NCBI GenBank assembly: GCA_027604005.1
Contig: JADGJT010000147.1
Coordinates: 1,602 to 51,147 of the forward strand
Direction: 5' to 3'
Source of the DNA: Dinochytrium kinnereticum
Lineage: Eukaryota; Chytridiomycota; Chytridiomycetes; Chytridiales; Chytridiaceae
Length of the DNA stretch: 49,546 nt
Below, piece by piece: positions 21,451 through 31,900 of this stretch (its first letter is position 1; each line of letters starts with the position of its first letter). Under the pieces are notes generated by a model. It saw nothing but the letters and a program-made list of their open reading frames with translations, ran no database searches and was not told where the DNA came from. Both the position numbers and the translations under genes were made by a program.

Positions 21451-22588
21451 AGCATCAATAATGTTAGCCTGATTGGGAGGCGTGGGCGGGGGAATGGTGT
21501 TGAAAAAAAGTCGGCATCTGCGAAAAGTGTTCTGATAGGATAGACCAAATGCTCACTGCGATTCCGATGGTGGTGGCCCCATGTCTGTGGGAGTCTTCGT
21601 CGCGGAGATCGTTCGCGTCGGTGTCAATTAGAAAACGGATTTCCATATGAGCTTGCGACCAGACTCTCTGGAGAGGAGATTCAAAAACGGTGACTGAAGT
21701 GTAACATTCAGAAAGATTGTCAAGTCCCTTTTTTAATTGGGGGGAAGACGTTGAGCGACAGAGTAAGTCTGGATTCGAGACTATATCTGAATTGCTTATT
21801 CCTACAATCACTTACTACTAACTCGTATTATTAGATTGGGATGAACGTTATTAGAAAACCCTTTGTCAGTCTTCTTTCATGCTTGAAAAATGGCGCCTTT
21901 CAAAAAAATTCTCAAGTTTGGGAGAACCAAGATATCAAATTGTTGAAAAAAACAAAAGCAAGCTGGACTCGACCACAACGACAGGAGCTGTCACTGATTT
22001 GATGTGGGCGACCCCAATAAATATTTTATCATCACAACACGACCAATTGGTTGATGAGCGCGTTGCGCCAGAAAAAGAAAAAAGAAACAGAAAAGAAAGA
22101 AAAGAGAAAAGGAGAAAAAGAAAAGAAAAGAAAAGAAAAAGAAGAAGGGATAAGAAACAGCATGCAAAAGCAAAGCATGAAGCGGGTGAGGGGAGAGGTT
22201 GTAGCTCGATGCCCAAATTCAGTGTAGCTGCCCGAGAAAGGGAAGACCATGCATTTCGTTGGTGTCCAATTTCCCAAAAGGAGATATTATTATTATTATT
22301 TAGTACATACTGAGTGTTTCCCCCCCCCCCAAAAAAAAATCGCAGAAATCGCACTTTCTTCCCTTTTGCTATACTCAGATCGCTGAATAATTTCTACGTG
22401 CTTCACGCCTCATGGGCGCATCACTTCGCGTCGATGTGGAATTTCATTTAAAATGGCTGCTTTTCGTCAGCACCTTCCACATCGCTTGAAACCTCATTTC
22501 TCCCTTCATTCCCTTGAACCTCATAGCGCCATCTGTCGTCAAGGTTGAGCTAGTACTTGAATCTCACACCCCCACAATTGCAATCATC
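21451..22588. other. Gene-poor spacer with a polypurine tract
   Basis: Contains a long A/G-only tract at about 22073-22165, and a C run followed by an A run near 22320-22339. The open frame across the purine tract encodes a Lys/Arg/Glu run and is not convincing. The last few hundred bases should hold the promoter of the aminopeptidase gene. Confidence 0.55.
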
Positions 22589-24184
22589 ATGATCCTTGCC
22601 AAACTCATCGCCCCAGCTCTGCTTCTGCTGCAAGGAGTCGCGGCCATTCGCCCCAATCTGACCCTTGAGAAGCGCGCGGAGCTTCTGACAGAGGCTGAGG
22701 CGGAGCATTTGAACATGGAGGAATTTAATGCTCTGGAGGTTACCAAGAGTGCCCCTGCCATTGCCATTGATTTCCCCACGGAGGCTGCTTTCCAAACCGT
22801 TGTTAGGACTATGCTTGCCAATATCTCGAAGGAGAAAGTCACGGACTGGGTCTTGAAGCTGACAAGCTTCCCCGAGCGATACTTTATGAGCCCGAACGGT
22901 GTGGCAGCTGCTGAGTGGGTAAGTTGTGCTCATGGTGTGGACAACAAGCGATGGTTTTCTGGTGGCTCTTGTAGTTGGTTAGCCTTGGGGCTTGAAATTA
23001 TAATTCTACAAGCTAATCATACCTCATCCATTTCGTTATCTACCTACTTCGTAGATACGGGATCAAGTCAACGCCCTCAAGCCTTCGGGGGCTACCAAGT
23101 TGTCCGTCAGCCTATATGAGCACAGGTGGAAAGTTCAGCCATCCGTCGTTGCTCGTTATGAGCCCGTGGTCCCCAGCGCACTCGAAGGCATTATCATAAC
23201 TGGATCTCACTTTGGTATGGAGGAGACGAATGGTCTAGTTCCCCCGACCTTCAAAAGCTTATCTTATCTAATTCCTTATGTGCCTTTGCAAAGATACCAT
23301 TGCCTATGGAACTGGCAAACCCGAGCCCATCCTTAACCCTGCTGCCGATGATTGCGCTTCTGGCTCTGTCATCGTTTTTGAGACTTTGAGAGTCATGGTT
23401 GAATCGGGATTTATTCCTGAGCGTCCCATCGAATTCCACTGGTACGCTGCCGAGGAGGTCGGACTCCACGGATCCTTGGAGATTGCCCAGGCCTATGCCA
23501 ACAACGACACCAAAGTTGTAAGCTACCTCAACCTTGACCAGTCGGGATGTGAGTGTCATTATTGTCTCTTTTTATTCCAATAAGGATGCTTTTTGATTGT
23601 TTGTTTTTTTTTAGACATCAGGGCTGGCACCCAACCCATTATGGGCCTTTTGACTGATTACACCACACCAAAATCCACCAACTTCATGAAGAGCATCATT
23701 GACACCTACACTGCCTACAACTGGACTTTAACCGAGTGCGGATATGCGTAAGTTTGTTCGTGGTTACTTTCTTAAGAATGCTGACAATATTCTCTAGATG
23801 CACTGACCATGCTTCTTGGTTCAAATTCGGGTACGCGTCATTTCTATCCCTGCTGTTCTTTAAATTTCAATTCTGATATCGCTGTTGTTTTTTCTTATTC
23901 TTAGATATGAGGCTGCCTTGGCTTTTGAGTCCCACATGAGCAATGCTTTCCCATACAACGACCGGGTTATGCGCAATGGCACCTTCCTTGACACCGTGGA
24001 CAAGATGAACTTTGACCACATTCTTGAATTTGTCAAGTCTACCATTGGATTCACGGCAGAGCTTTCGCTGACTGGCAGAGTGCTTGACCAGCATGGCCCT
24101 TTCCTTGTTTCGTGAGTATCATTTTCTCTTCTGTGTGTTTCCTAACAGAGTTCTTACAGCAGCCCTGATGGCGCGCAAAGCTAA
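22589..24184 (+). CDS. Secreted M28 (leucine aminopeptidase-like) zinc peptidase
   Basis: Probable secreted aminopeptidase with two zinc ions. Exons: 22589-22918, 23055-23214, 23294-23548, 23615-23747, 23798-23830, 23905-24111, 24160-24184; 380 residues, typical of M28E enzymes. The start at 22589 gives a clear signal peptide (MILAKLIAPALLLLQGVAA); an upstream in-frame ATG at 22514 would bury it. Metal-ligand motifs are all present: SHFD (His162 and Asp164), NPAADDCASG (Asp182/183), YAAEEVGLHG (the catalytic and ligand Glu pair), LNLDQSG (Asp) and CTDHASW (His). The codon of Asp164 is split by the second intron. Sequons such as NLT near the mature N-terminus and NGT near the C-terminus suggest glycosylation. 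The last exon is short, and its acceptor was chosen because a CTAAC motif lies just upstream. A likely role is nutrient peptide digestion outside the cell. Confidence 0.93.
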
Positions 24185-24593
24185 AGACAACCACGCTGTT
24201 ATTTGAGCGGCTCTGGATGAGAATATTCCAACATGTACTAAACGTAAAGCTGAATGAAGAAGTCATGAGAAATCATTTAACATGTAAAATCACACGCGTC
24301 TTGACGCGACAATGCGCGCGCAATGTTCCCAAATGGGGAAGAGGTGGGGCTTTCTGCGCTCGTGCGTGACGGTGCTTCAGTGCTGTGCGACAGTGCGCGT
24401 CCAGCGTGTCACTCTGCTCAGTTCCCCTCAGAATTTGCATTCACGAAAGGGGAGGTTGAAGGCAAGGTGTTGCGCAGCGTCCTCTCCCTTCCCGCACCAG
24501 CCCGTCATCCACCGCCTCCCTTCCTCAGCAAGCAAGCACCGAAGATAGACTAGATTGAGCGTAGAATAGGGCTCGGTGCCAGCAAAAGAACCG
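24185..24593. other. Spacer between aminopeptidase and SH3 genes
   Basis: Tandem plus-strand genes flank this stretch, so it holds the aminopeptidase 3' end and the SH3 gene promoter. It is CpG-rich near 24295-24400 (GCGCGCGCAATG, GTGCGCGTCC). Open frames are short and featureless. Confidence 0.55.
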
Positions 24594-26416
24594 ATGGATC
24601 CTGCATCAGCTATGTCAACCAGCCTGCTGGCTGGGATCGCCATCGCGCTGGTCGCCGGCCTGGTGGGCTTCGTCGTCGTCATCTGGTGGGTTTGGAACCA
24701 TGCCTACGACGCCTTGGTGAGGCGCCGCACTGGTGCCCTTAGGAGGTCAGTGCTGGAGGCCTCGGATATGGCAATGTCAAAGCAGAACCAGATTGGAAGG
24801 GAAAAGACCAATAAGGTGTTGTATCGCATGGCCGGAGAGAACGGTGCCGTTACTGTTGTTGATGACAGTTATGACGGCAAGGCCAAGCTCTCACCAAGTG
24901 GTTTGCCCATGTCCCACAACAATGAATCATCATCCCAAGGCGGATGGTTTCAGCGGTTAATGCCCATTCCGACGTTCAAAAGCAAAAGGAATTCAGTAGG
25001 CGCCAGCACCTCCCGAGACTCAATTTTACCTCCTCCCCGTCCGGCTTACAACGAGATGAGCATGGCGGCTTTGCAGCGCTATGGGCTTGACGTATCTTCG
25101 AAGCGAGGACCCAGAGGTAATCAAACGACAGACTTTCCTTCGAGGCAGATCGACAATGATCTTGATATCATCACGTCAACGGACATTGAGGCCGCACATC
25201 ATCGGAGCGATTCTCCGATGGTTGGCCATTCATCATCGACAGCACCCGCCTATCCTCCTTTCCGCGTAACCTCGACCGTCACTGTCCCATCCCCTGCACT
25301 TACGTCTCAACCAATCGAGCCTACCGGTGCAGCGTTTCACTCTCGTGGGGTTTTTGACCGCACACCAACGATTGCCTCGGATGTTGACACTGTTCGTAGC
25401 ATCTCATCACCCCTACAGGCTTCACACCTTCCTTTAAGCCCGTCTGCTGCTGCAAAGGATCGAGCGAGAATGCCGGCATCCTCCTCATCTCCCTTGCCAA
25501 GAGGCGACAAGCCCAGCATTGTTTTTCTCTCAAGGGAATCAGTTATGAACCAGTCATCTGCCCCTATGGTGACCTTGACACCTGCTTTGCCTCCTTCAGC
25601 GGCTATGACAGCGTTGCTGATTGCAGAAGCTCAGGCAAGGCTTGAAGCCGAAACGATTGCCACGAGCTTTGACGAATCTCGACGCTCTTGGGCATTATCA
25701 GAGGGATCCCCTGTCACTAGCTTCCTTGGCCATACGCAACTTGAGGCCATGACTGAAAAATCCACAGTAAGCTCTGCAGCCTGGTCATGGGCTCCATCCG
25801 CACGCGGGGTTTTGGTCCCTAACCCGGCTTCTGCCGCTCCAGCCTCGGATTCTAGAAAGGATGAAAGGAGGGTGGTTGTTTCGCCTATGGAGAGGAGAAG
25901 GCAACGTGAGAGGCAGGAACAGCAGCAGCAAAAGGCTACTCATGCATCTGGAGCTCCTCAGCAACCACCACGAAATGATAGCGCTTCTGCGGATGGCCTT
26001 ATTGGCATTGCTATCGCGTTCTACACCCCTCAGACCCCTACCGAAGTCGACCTCTACCCTGGAAATAGCGTTGTTATTTTTGAGGTATGGAAAAATACAC
26101 TGTGATTTCCTCTCTGAAGCTCTGTCCTTTCTTCCTTTCTTTAACTTATTCAATTAGGCTTATGATGATGGCATGGGATTTGGCGTCAATCGCACGACTA
26201 TGATAGGCGGGCTGATCCCATTGAAACTTATCACATTTGCTACCTCAGAAGAATTCCCGGATGGTATTTTTGTGCCTGTTAAGCTCACGGACGTCAGCAA
26301 TTGGAGAGGTAAGTTAAGCCTTCTCAATTAATTACCCACCTGCCCTTTCTGAAGTTAAAATTTTATCATTCCACTCTGCTATATTAGAGCGCAGGCCGCT
26401 CTTGAAGAACGCTTGA
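24594..26416 (+). CDS. Single-pass membrane protein with C-terminal SH3 domain (Fus1-like layout)
   Basis: Exons 24594-26084, 26158-26308, 26388-26416; 556 residues. One transmembrane segment lies near the N-terminus (about 10-34; GIAIALVAGLVGFVVVIWWV), with Arg-rich RRRTGALRR just after it, so the bulk is predicted to be cytosolic. About 400 residues of Ser/Pro/Ala-rich disorder follow. The C-terminal SH3 is split by the first intron: IAIAFYTPQTPTEVDLYPGN, VVIFEAYDDGMGFGVN, MIGGLIPLKLI. It keeps the ALYDY-like start, the acidic RT region and a GxIP-like end, but the usual conserved Trp is replaced (GMGFG). Fungal Fus1 has the same TM-linker-SH3 layout, but orthology cannot be claimed from layout alone. 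Likely a cortical scaffold. The start is the first ATG after an in-frame upstream GTG. Confidence 0.75.
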
Positions 26417-26653
26417 TCGAGTTTTGTTGAAGATTCCTGCGGAACCAAAAGTCCATATCTGTTCATCACTGCCTTTCTTCGTTTTACTTGCTTCTTTCCA
26501 CAGGATATCCTCCTGCTTTCCTTTTCTCTATCTCGGTTACGCTGCCCTTCTTTCTCTTGTTTGCGAGCGGTTTTTTATGCTTCAAATAAAAGCGTGCCTA
26601 AAACGACAAAGACTGATTGATTTTGGTTGTTGCGTGGGAATTTCATCTATAAA

Positions 26654-27758
26654 ATGCTGGCCGGCGACATCGACATCGACAACTTCCCCACAGACCCGAA
26701 CTACTACAGCATCCTCAAAGCCACTGGAGGTAGTCGCAACAATGAACCAACAACACCGCCATCATCATCCTCTTCATCCACACCTGTTCGGATCATTGCA
26801 TACCATGCCCAGGAACAGAGTCCAGCTCAAGCGGACATCTCTTCAGCATTTGATTTCACCGAAACGTCTAAGTTTGCCGTTCTGAAGTTATCGAACCTGC
26901 CCAAGGATGTGGGCGAGAGTGACATTGAGGACTTCTTCGACCCTATACCTGTGAGTTTTTGTGGCTTGTCTGACTTCTTATTTTTGGTGACAACCTTTAC
27001 ATCTTGGCCCACTGAAAAAAGATTCTTGTTGGGCATGTTGCTCCATCGTTCACCCATGTAAGCTTAGCAAAATGTTTGAGAATAAGTAGCCATGAAAGAC
27101 TTTTTTTTCAATGGATTTGGCAGAATTATGGAGATGAACGTTTTTAAAGCATTCATTAGGGAGTACATATCTTCAGAACAGGCAGCACTACCTCCTTCTG
27201 CTATGTCGTAAGTAATAAAACAAATCCCCCCAAAGCAAAAATAATCATAACTTTATGTCAAGGAATTCCCAAGCTTTTTTATGGCACTTCGGGCACTTGA
27301 ATTGAAAACTGAGGATCTACAATACGGTGGCAATATTCGCATCGAATGGAGCTCTCAGGTTTATCGAAATTCTCATACTTCATCTCAAAATTGTAGGAGA
27401 ACCTCCGGAAGACATTCTACAAAGGCGAAAGAGATGGTGATGAATTTGAAAAGATGCATCCGTTTGCCTCTCAGATTGTGGACTTCTTCATGTCAGGCGC
27501 TTATAAAGGTTTGGCTTTTTTGGCTTTACTTATTTAAGACCGATTCCGCGGAATTTTTAGATCCTTGTGAATTTGAGATATTTGAAATGAATCTTATGGC
27601 TTTTCAAATGCAGCTTGTGACGTCAAAGGTAATAATGTTCTAGTTATCTCCTCTTAATGGCTAAATCCAATATTAATTGATTTTCTATGTAATTCTGTGA
27701 AGATAATCGATTTTCTTGCGACTCACGAAAATATGTTGAGCTTTCTGACCAAAGTTGA
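26654..27758 (+). CDS. RRM-like RNA-binding protein, uncertain model
   Basis: Candidate exons: 26654-26950, 27022-27057, 27134-27207, 27274-27358, 27397-27508, 27614-27628 and a last piece from 27703. The first exon ends in an RRM-like start (FAVLKLSNLPKDVGESDIED), followed by ILVGHVAPSF and, after gaps, FKAFIREYISSEQAA and YGGNIRIEWSS. This fits strand-helix-strand order but lacks clear RNP aromatic residues. A helical acidic segment follows (RKTFYKGERDGDEFEKM). Exon 3 needs the acceptor TATGGAG and exon 4 a CCCAAG acceptor to stay open. The last exon has two competing frames: one stops at 27758, and the other (IIDFLATHENMLSFLTKVD) looks more protein-like but does not join. Either the model is wrong or the gene is damaged. 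Confidence 0.4.
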
Positions 27759-28963
27759 CCCAACACATGTCGCCATTGGATCGCGACAGTCTAGCCTTAT
27801 GTAAGGAGATCTTGAGTCCAGCCCTCGCTTATTATAAACTTACCCAGACAACTTTTCTCCTTTTCTTCAGTCATTCCCTCGTAAATTACTGATAATTAAT
27901 TTTTGTTTATAATTTATCCTACCTGAAAAACAGCTTTGCCTTAGTCATATGCAAGTCATCATAAAAAGTCCCCCTTCTTCGTAAATTTCTCAACATTATT
28001 CTTCCTAGAAGAAGAGATCATCCTTCCCGAACTAAAACCTTTATATTATAAATACCAGGGTTAGCAGAAATGTCCCGAGACGCGGAAGTATGGGGCAAAC
28101 CTGCCGATCTCTGTAGCTTTCTCAAAACTCGTTATGTTAGATGCGCAATCTGCATGCCGTTTCTGTCTGTTCAGCAAAAAGTCAACTTTTTGAAAAGATT
28201 GGTAAAACATCTTTTGTTTTATTTCTCCGAAACGTTTTGAGTTTGCTGCTAACGGGCTCAATTCTTGTTTATGCTTCTATTTTTGTCAAGAACTGGTCAT
28301 GTCCACATGATTTAGAGCATTTCTTCAAAGGGTCGGCACGAGCTCCTACTCCTCCGTAGTTTGGCTGCAGATATTGGACGGCTTAAGATTTAAATTACTG
28401 AATTGATTAATCCTAAAGCTCTTCCTAAAGTTTGATTTGAATATTACTTTTTTATGTCGCCCTCGAAAGAATTTGAGGCTTTTCCTTTCTTTGTCTTTCC
28501 TCTGCTATACGTCAGAACAGTGCCTTTTGTCAGTTTTCCTTGCTCCTTTATCCACAATATCAATTATCACTTTAAAGAGTTCCCTATATATTAATGGACA
28601 AGTTAGGCTTTTTGTGTATTTGCCACATGATACTTGGAGACTGTGTGTCTCTGGCTATTACTTGACACGTTACAAAAACGATTTTAGGTGAAGCAGATAT
28701 GTAATGGTAGTTAAAACCCAATGTATTCATCACAGAAGCAAACCAGATACAATACGATTTGCTCTTCTTGCCCTTCATCAAATGTACAGGAGAAAAAAAA
28801 TGGAAAGAAAAAGTAAAAGATATTTTCGGGGGATGCGTTGCCATAGGTAGGAAAAACCAGTTTGGCCTTAAAAATAGAAAATAAAATAAAAATAACGGAA
28901 AGGCCAAGAGGAACAGAAATCGAAAAAAGGCTCAACAGCTAGGATTAATTACTATTTCACTAG
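27759..28963. other. AT-rich gene-poor spacer
   Basis: Lies between the RRM-like gene and the end of the giant minus-strand gene. Short open stretches exist on the plus strand near 28065-28235 and 28300-28390 (KGRHELLLLRSLAADIGRL), separated by stops. They might be remnants of a gene, but no family is recognised. The right part should hold the 3' untranslated region of the giant gene. Confidence 0.5.
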
Positions 28964-31900
28964 TTAATACGAAAGGGGTGTTTGTGGTATATCGGAGAAA
29001 AGGGAACGTGCAAGTTGAATAAGGGGTTCAAGGTTCTGATTTGCGTGTGGGAAGAAGGTTAAAAAGTTTAGGAATTCCAGAGTCCATGGGGCTAAAGATG
29101 GAGGCAAATTCTTGCGAAGATTACTGATGGCGAATGGAGACAGCTCCCGGAAAATGGGCAAATTGAGAATCCCACTGTTAATCAAGATTAGGGCCAATAG
29201 AAAAAGCAAAAAAAAGATTACCTGAAAAGAAGATGAGCGAGCCTTAAGTATTGTTCTGATCCTTGCTCGTGTGTCGCGTAGTATTGAAGTTCACTCACAA
29301 TGTGGATGTAAAGAAGCAGGATGTCTGGCATCTGATTCAAAATTAGAATTGGGTACTTATACTGTAGATACCTCAGCTTGACCAGGAACCAGATGCTGGA
29401 GAGGCGCTGTGCTCATATCTCTAAATAGCAAGAACGAACGGGTTTCTAATATCTGAGTAGCTCGCCTTGGCCCAGACGCAAACTAATTTTTGATGAATAT
29501 TCAGCAAAACATTATAAAAATTGCAAAATTTAACCTGAAAATCTTGCAGGCTTCCAAACGAAATTCTGAAGTTCACCAAGCATTTCTCAGCTGGCCGACT
29601 TCGATTGTATACCATGATATGCTCAGACACATACTTCTCCTTTACAAAAAAAATTAGTCCCAATGTATTTGAAACAAACAAATAAATCTTACCCGACGAA
29701 GAACCTCCTCGCTTTTCAAAAACGCGTCAATGTTCACAGACACATGAAGGCTCCTTGCTGTTGCAGCAGGTATTAAAAAAGATCGGCTGCTACCAATTGA
29801 GAATGACGGTTCGCTAGGTCTGCCACGACTATTGGGATCATCAATCGAAAAGAACTGAGTGTCGTTGAATATCTCCACAACTAAATCCTTATTGAAGGCA
29901 TTTATGACAGGCAATTCAATAGATGGCGGGTCAACTTCAGCTAAAACGTCTGTCTCTCCCTCCTTCAATCCAGGCTTTGTTCGGAAGCTACCCCGAAAGA
30001 GGAAGTCTTTCGAAAGAATCTCAATTCGAGGCTCCCAACACTCAGCCTTGAGCTGGATGATCTTCTGAAAGTCCTTCACAAGACGACAGTTAACGCAAAC
30101 TTCCGCGGTTAAGTTTTCAAACGTTTCCAAATTCGGGTCACTAGACCGGAAAAGACGAAGCCGCAGATATATCCTAACAGAGCTTTCCGCCGGGACGGTT
30201 ACAGATCGAAGCATCTTCGCCGAAGTCCTCGACAAAGAGAAATTTAGTTCACATAGCGGGTCTTCGGGAAGTGTTGATTTAATGTTGAAATCCAACGGAA
30301 CGGATTCGTTGTTCCTGATCAAAATCGACCACGCCGTATACTCATTTCCAAAGAAAAGAAGTCCCATATCCAGACATTCCGAACTTTTGTCTGTCCCGCT
30401 TTGAAGGCAGCTCGCAAACACATCAAAAACTGTAGCAGTACCATGTTCGGTCGCACTCGCATTCGGAAGTGATGGAGTTAAACGTCGGAGGTTCTGCTTA
30501 GCAACTACTTCCATGCTGACCTTTATCACTCTAGTATCGGCTGCGTTATCCACGTTCTCAATAAAGATATAGGTGGCAAAGCTTCCTCGTTGATTCGTCC
30601 CAAATGTAAGAAGAATGTTATGGCCATCTCTTCCATTCGGTCCGACATGCTGGGGAGAAATACTTGATCGCAATGGCTCCAAAGTGCCATCCAATCGACT
30701 GAATTGGATCCATGATTTATCAGACTCACTCAGCAGGCGGATTCTATAAGAGATACGATCTCCAGACATGTTTTCAAGCACTATTTTTTTGGTGATCGAA
30801 CCAGCGCTAATATCTTGTTGGCCAATGTCTAGCTCATAAAAGCCGAAAATCTCCACCGAAGAATTTCGGAAGTGATAAAACTTCTTGCATCCTCTCACAT
30901 GCAATTGGGGATTGAACCCGTGGCGAGAGCTAAAGAGGGGGGTAAACAAGAGATCAAGGAACTTGAAAGGAAAACGATAGAAAAGTGAATGCTATCAACC
31001 TACCTATTGAAATCAGAGCTAAGGGGGCCCATGCCAGCACTTCTAAGGTTTTCCGAATTTACCGTTGCAGAGGATTGCTCGTAAGAAAAAGGATCGCTTA
31101 CTATGTTTGCCGAGATACCCGCCAAAGAACTTTGGAGAATTAAAGGGGATACTTTCGGCAGTATAGTCAAGCTTGGATTGCTTCCCATATAGTCGTCCAT
31201 ACCACTGTTAGAAACATTCCCGTCGTCTTTCATTTGTCGATCAGTGGAAATGATACTGCGACTTAGATGAGGTCTCTCAACCAGACCGATCAGCAACGTA
31301 CAGCTGTGCTTTGTTATCGAATCAATATCCATAAATTGGACTTTAATATCTTCTGATAATCCGCTCAATTGATGATCCGCCAAGTCGATTTCAAGATCTA
31401 TTTCCTCATATGGCCCTAAAGTCCCCGTTTCTCTAGCCAGAGAATGTATATTCACTATGCTGAGACCCTTTTGAAGCTCTAAAGGATAAGAAATAATAGT
31501 TCGAAATCTAACTGGGGTACTTGAGATATTGGAAAGTACAATGGTTTCAGTTTGCTTGCTCAATCGAGAAGTTGCTTCTTCGTCCTTGATATCATCCATA
31601 TCCTGCCCGTCATCATCAGAGTCAGACGAGTGCAGAGCACAGAATTCTATCCTTGTCTTTGATATCTTCAAGATAGTAGCTTCCTGTATGCGGGCCCTAA
31701 TTGGAATGTTTTCGACCACGCTTCTATCCTCCTTTACATTTGGCCCACTACTAAAGGACGATATTGCAAGGACGCCAAGAAGTATTCCATCGGGGTCGAG
31801 GAGAGTAGGATCGCAAGGTAGCCTTGAATTTTCTACAGGAAAGATAATAACTCGAATTTCTAGCATTCCATGAGGAGTAATCGAGATCACTCCGTTCAAT

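Noticed and set aside
21879..22313. Plus-strand 144-codon frame across the polypurine tract
   Set aside because: Most of it is a Lys/Arg/Glu run from A/G-only DNA; no homology signal or splice context.
30907..30920. A tRNA B-box-like GGTTCAATCCC on the minus strand
   Set aside because: It lies in coding exon 5 of the giant gene and no cloverleaf or A box can be formed around it.
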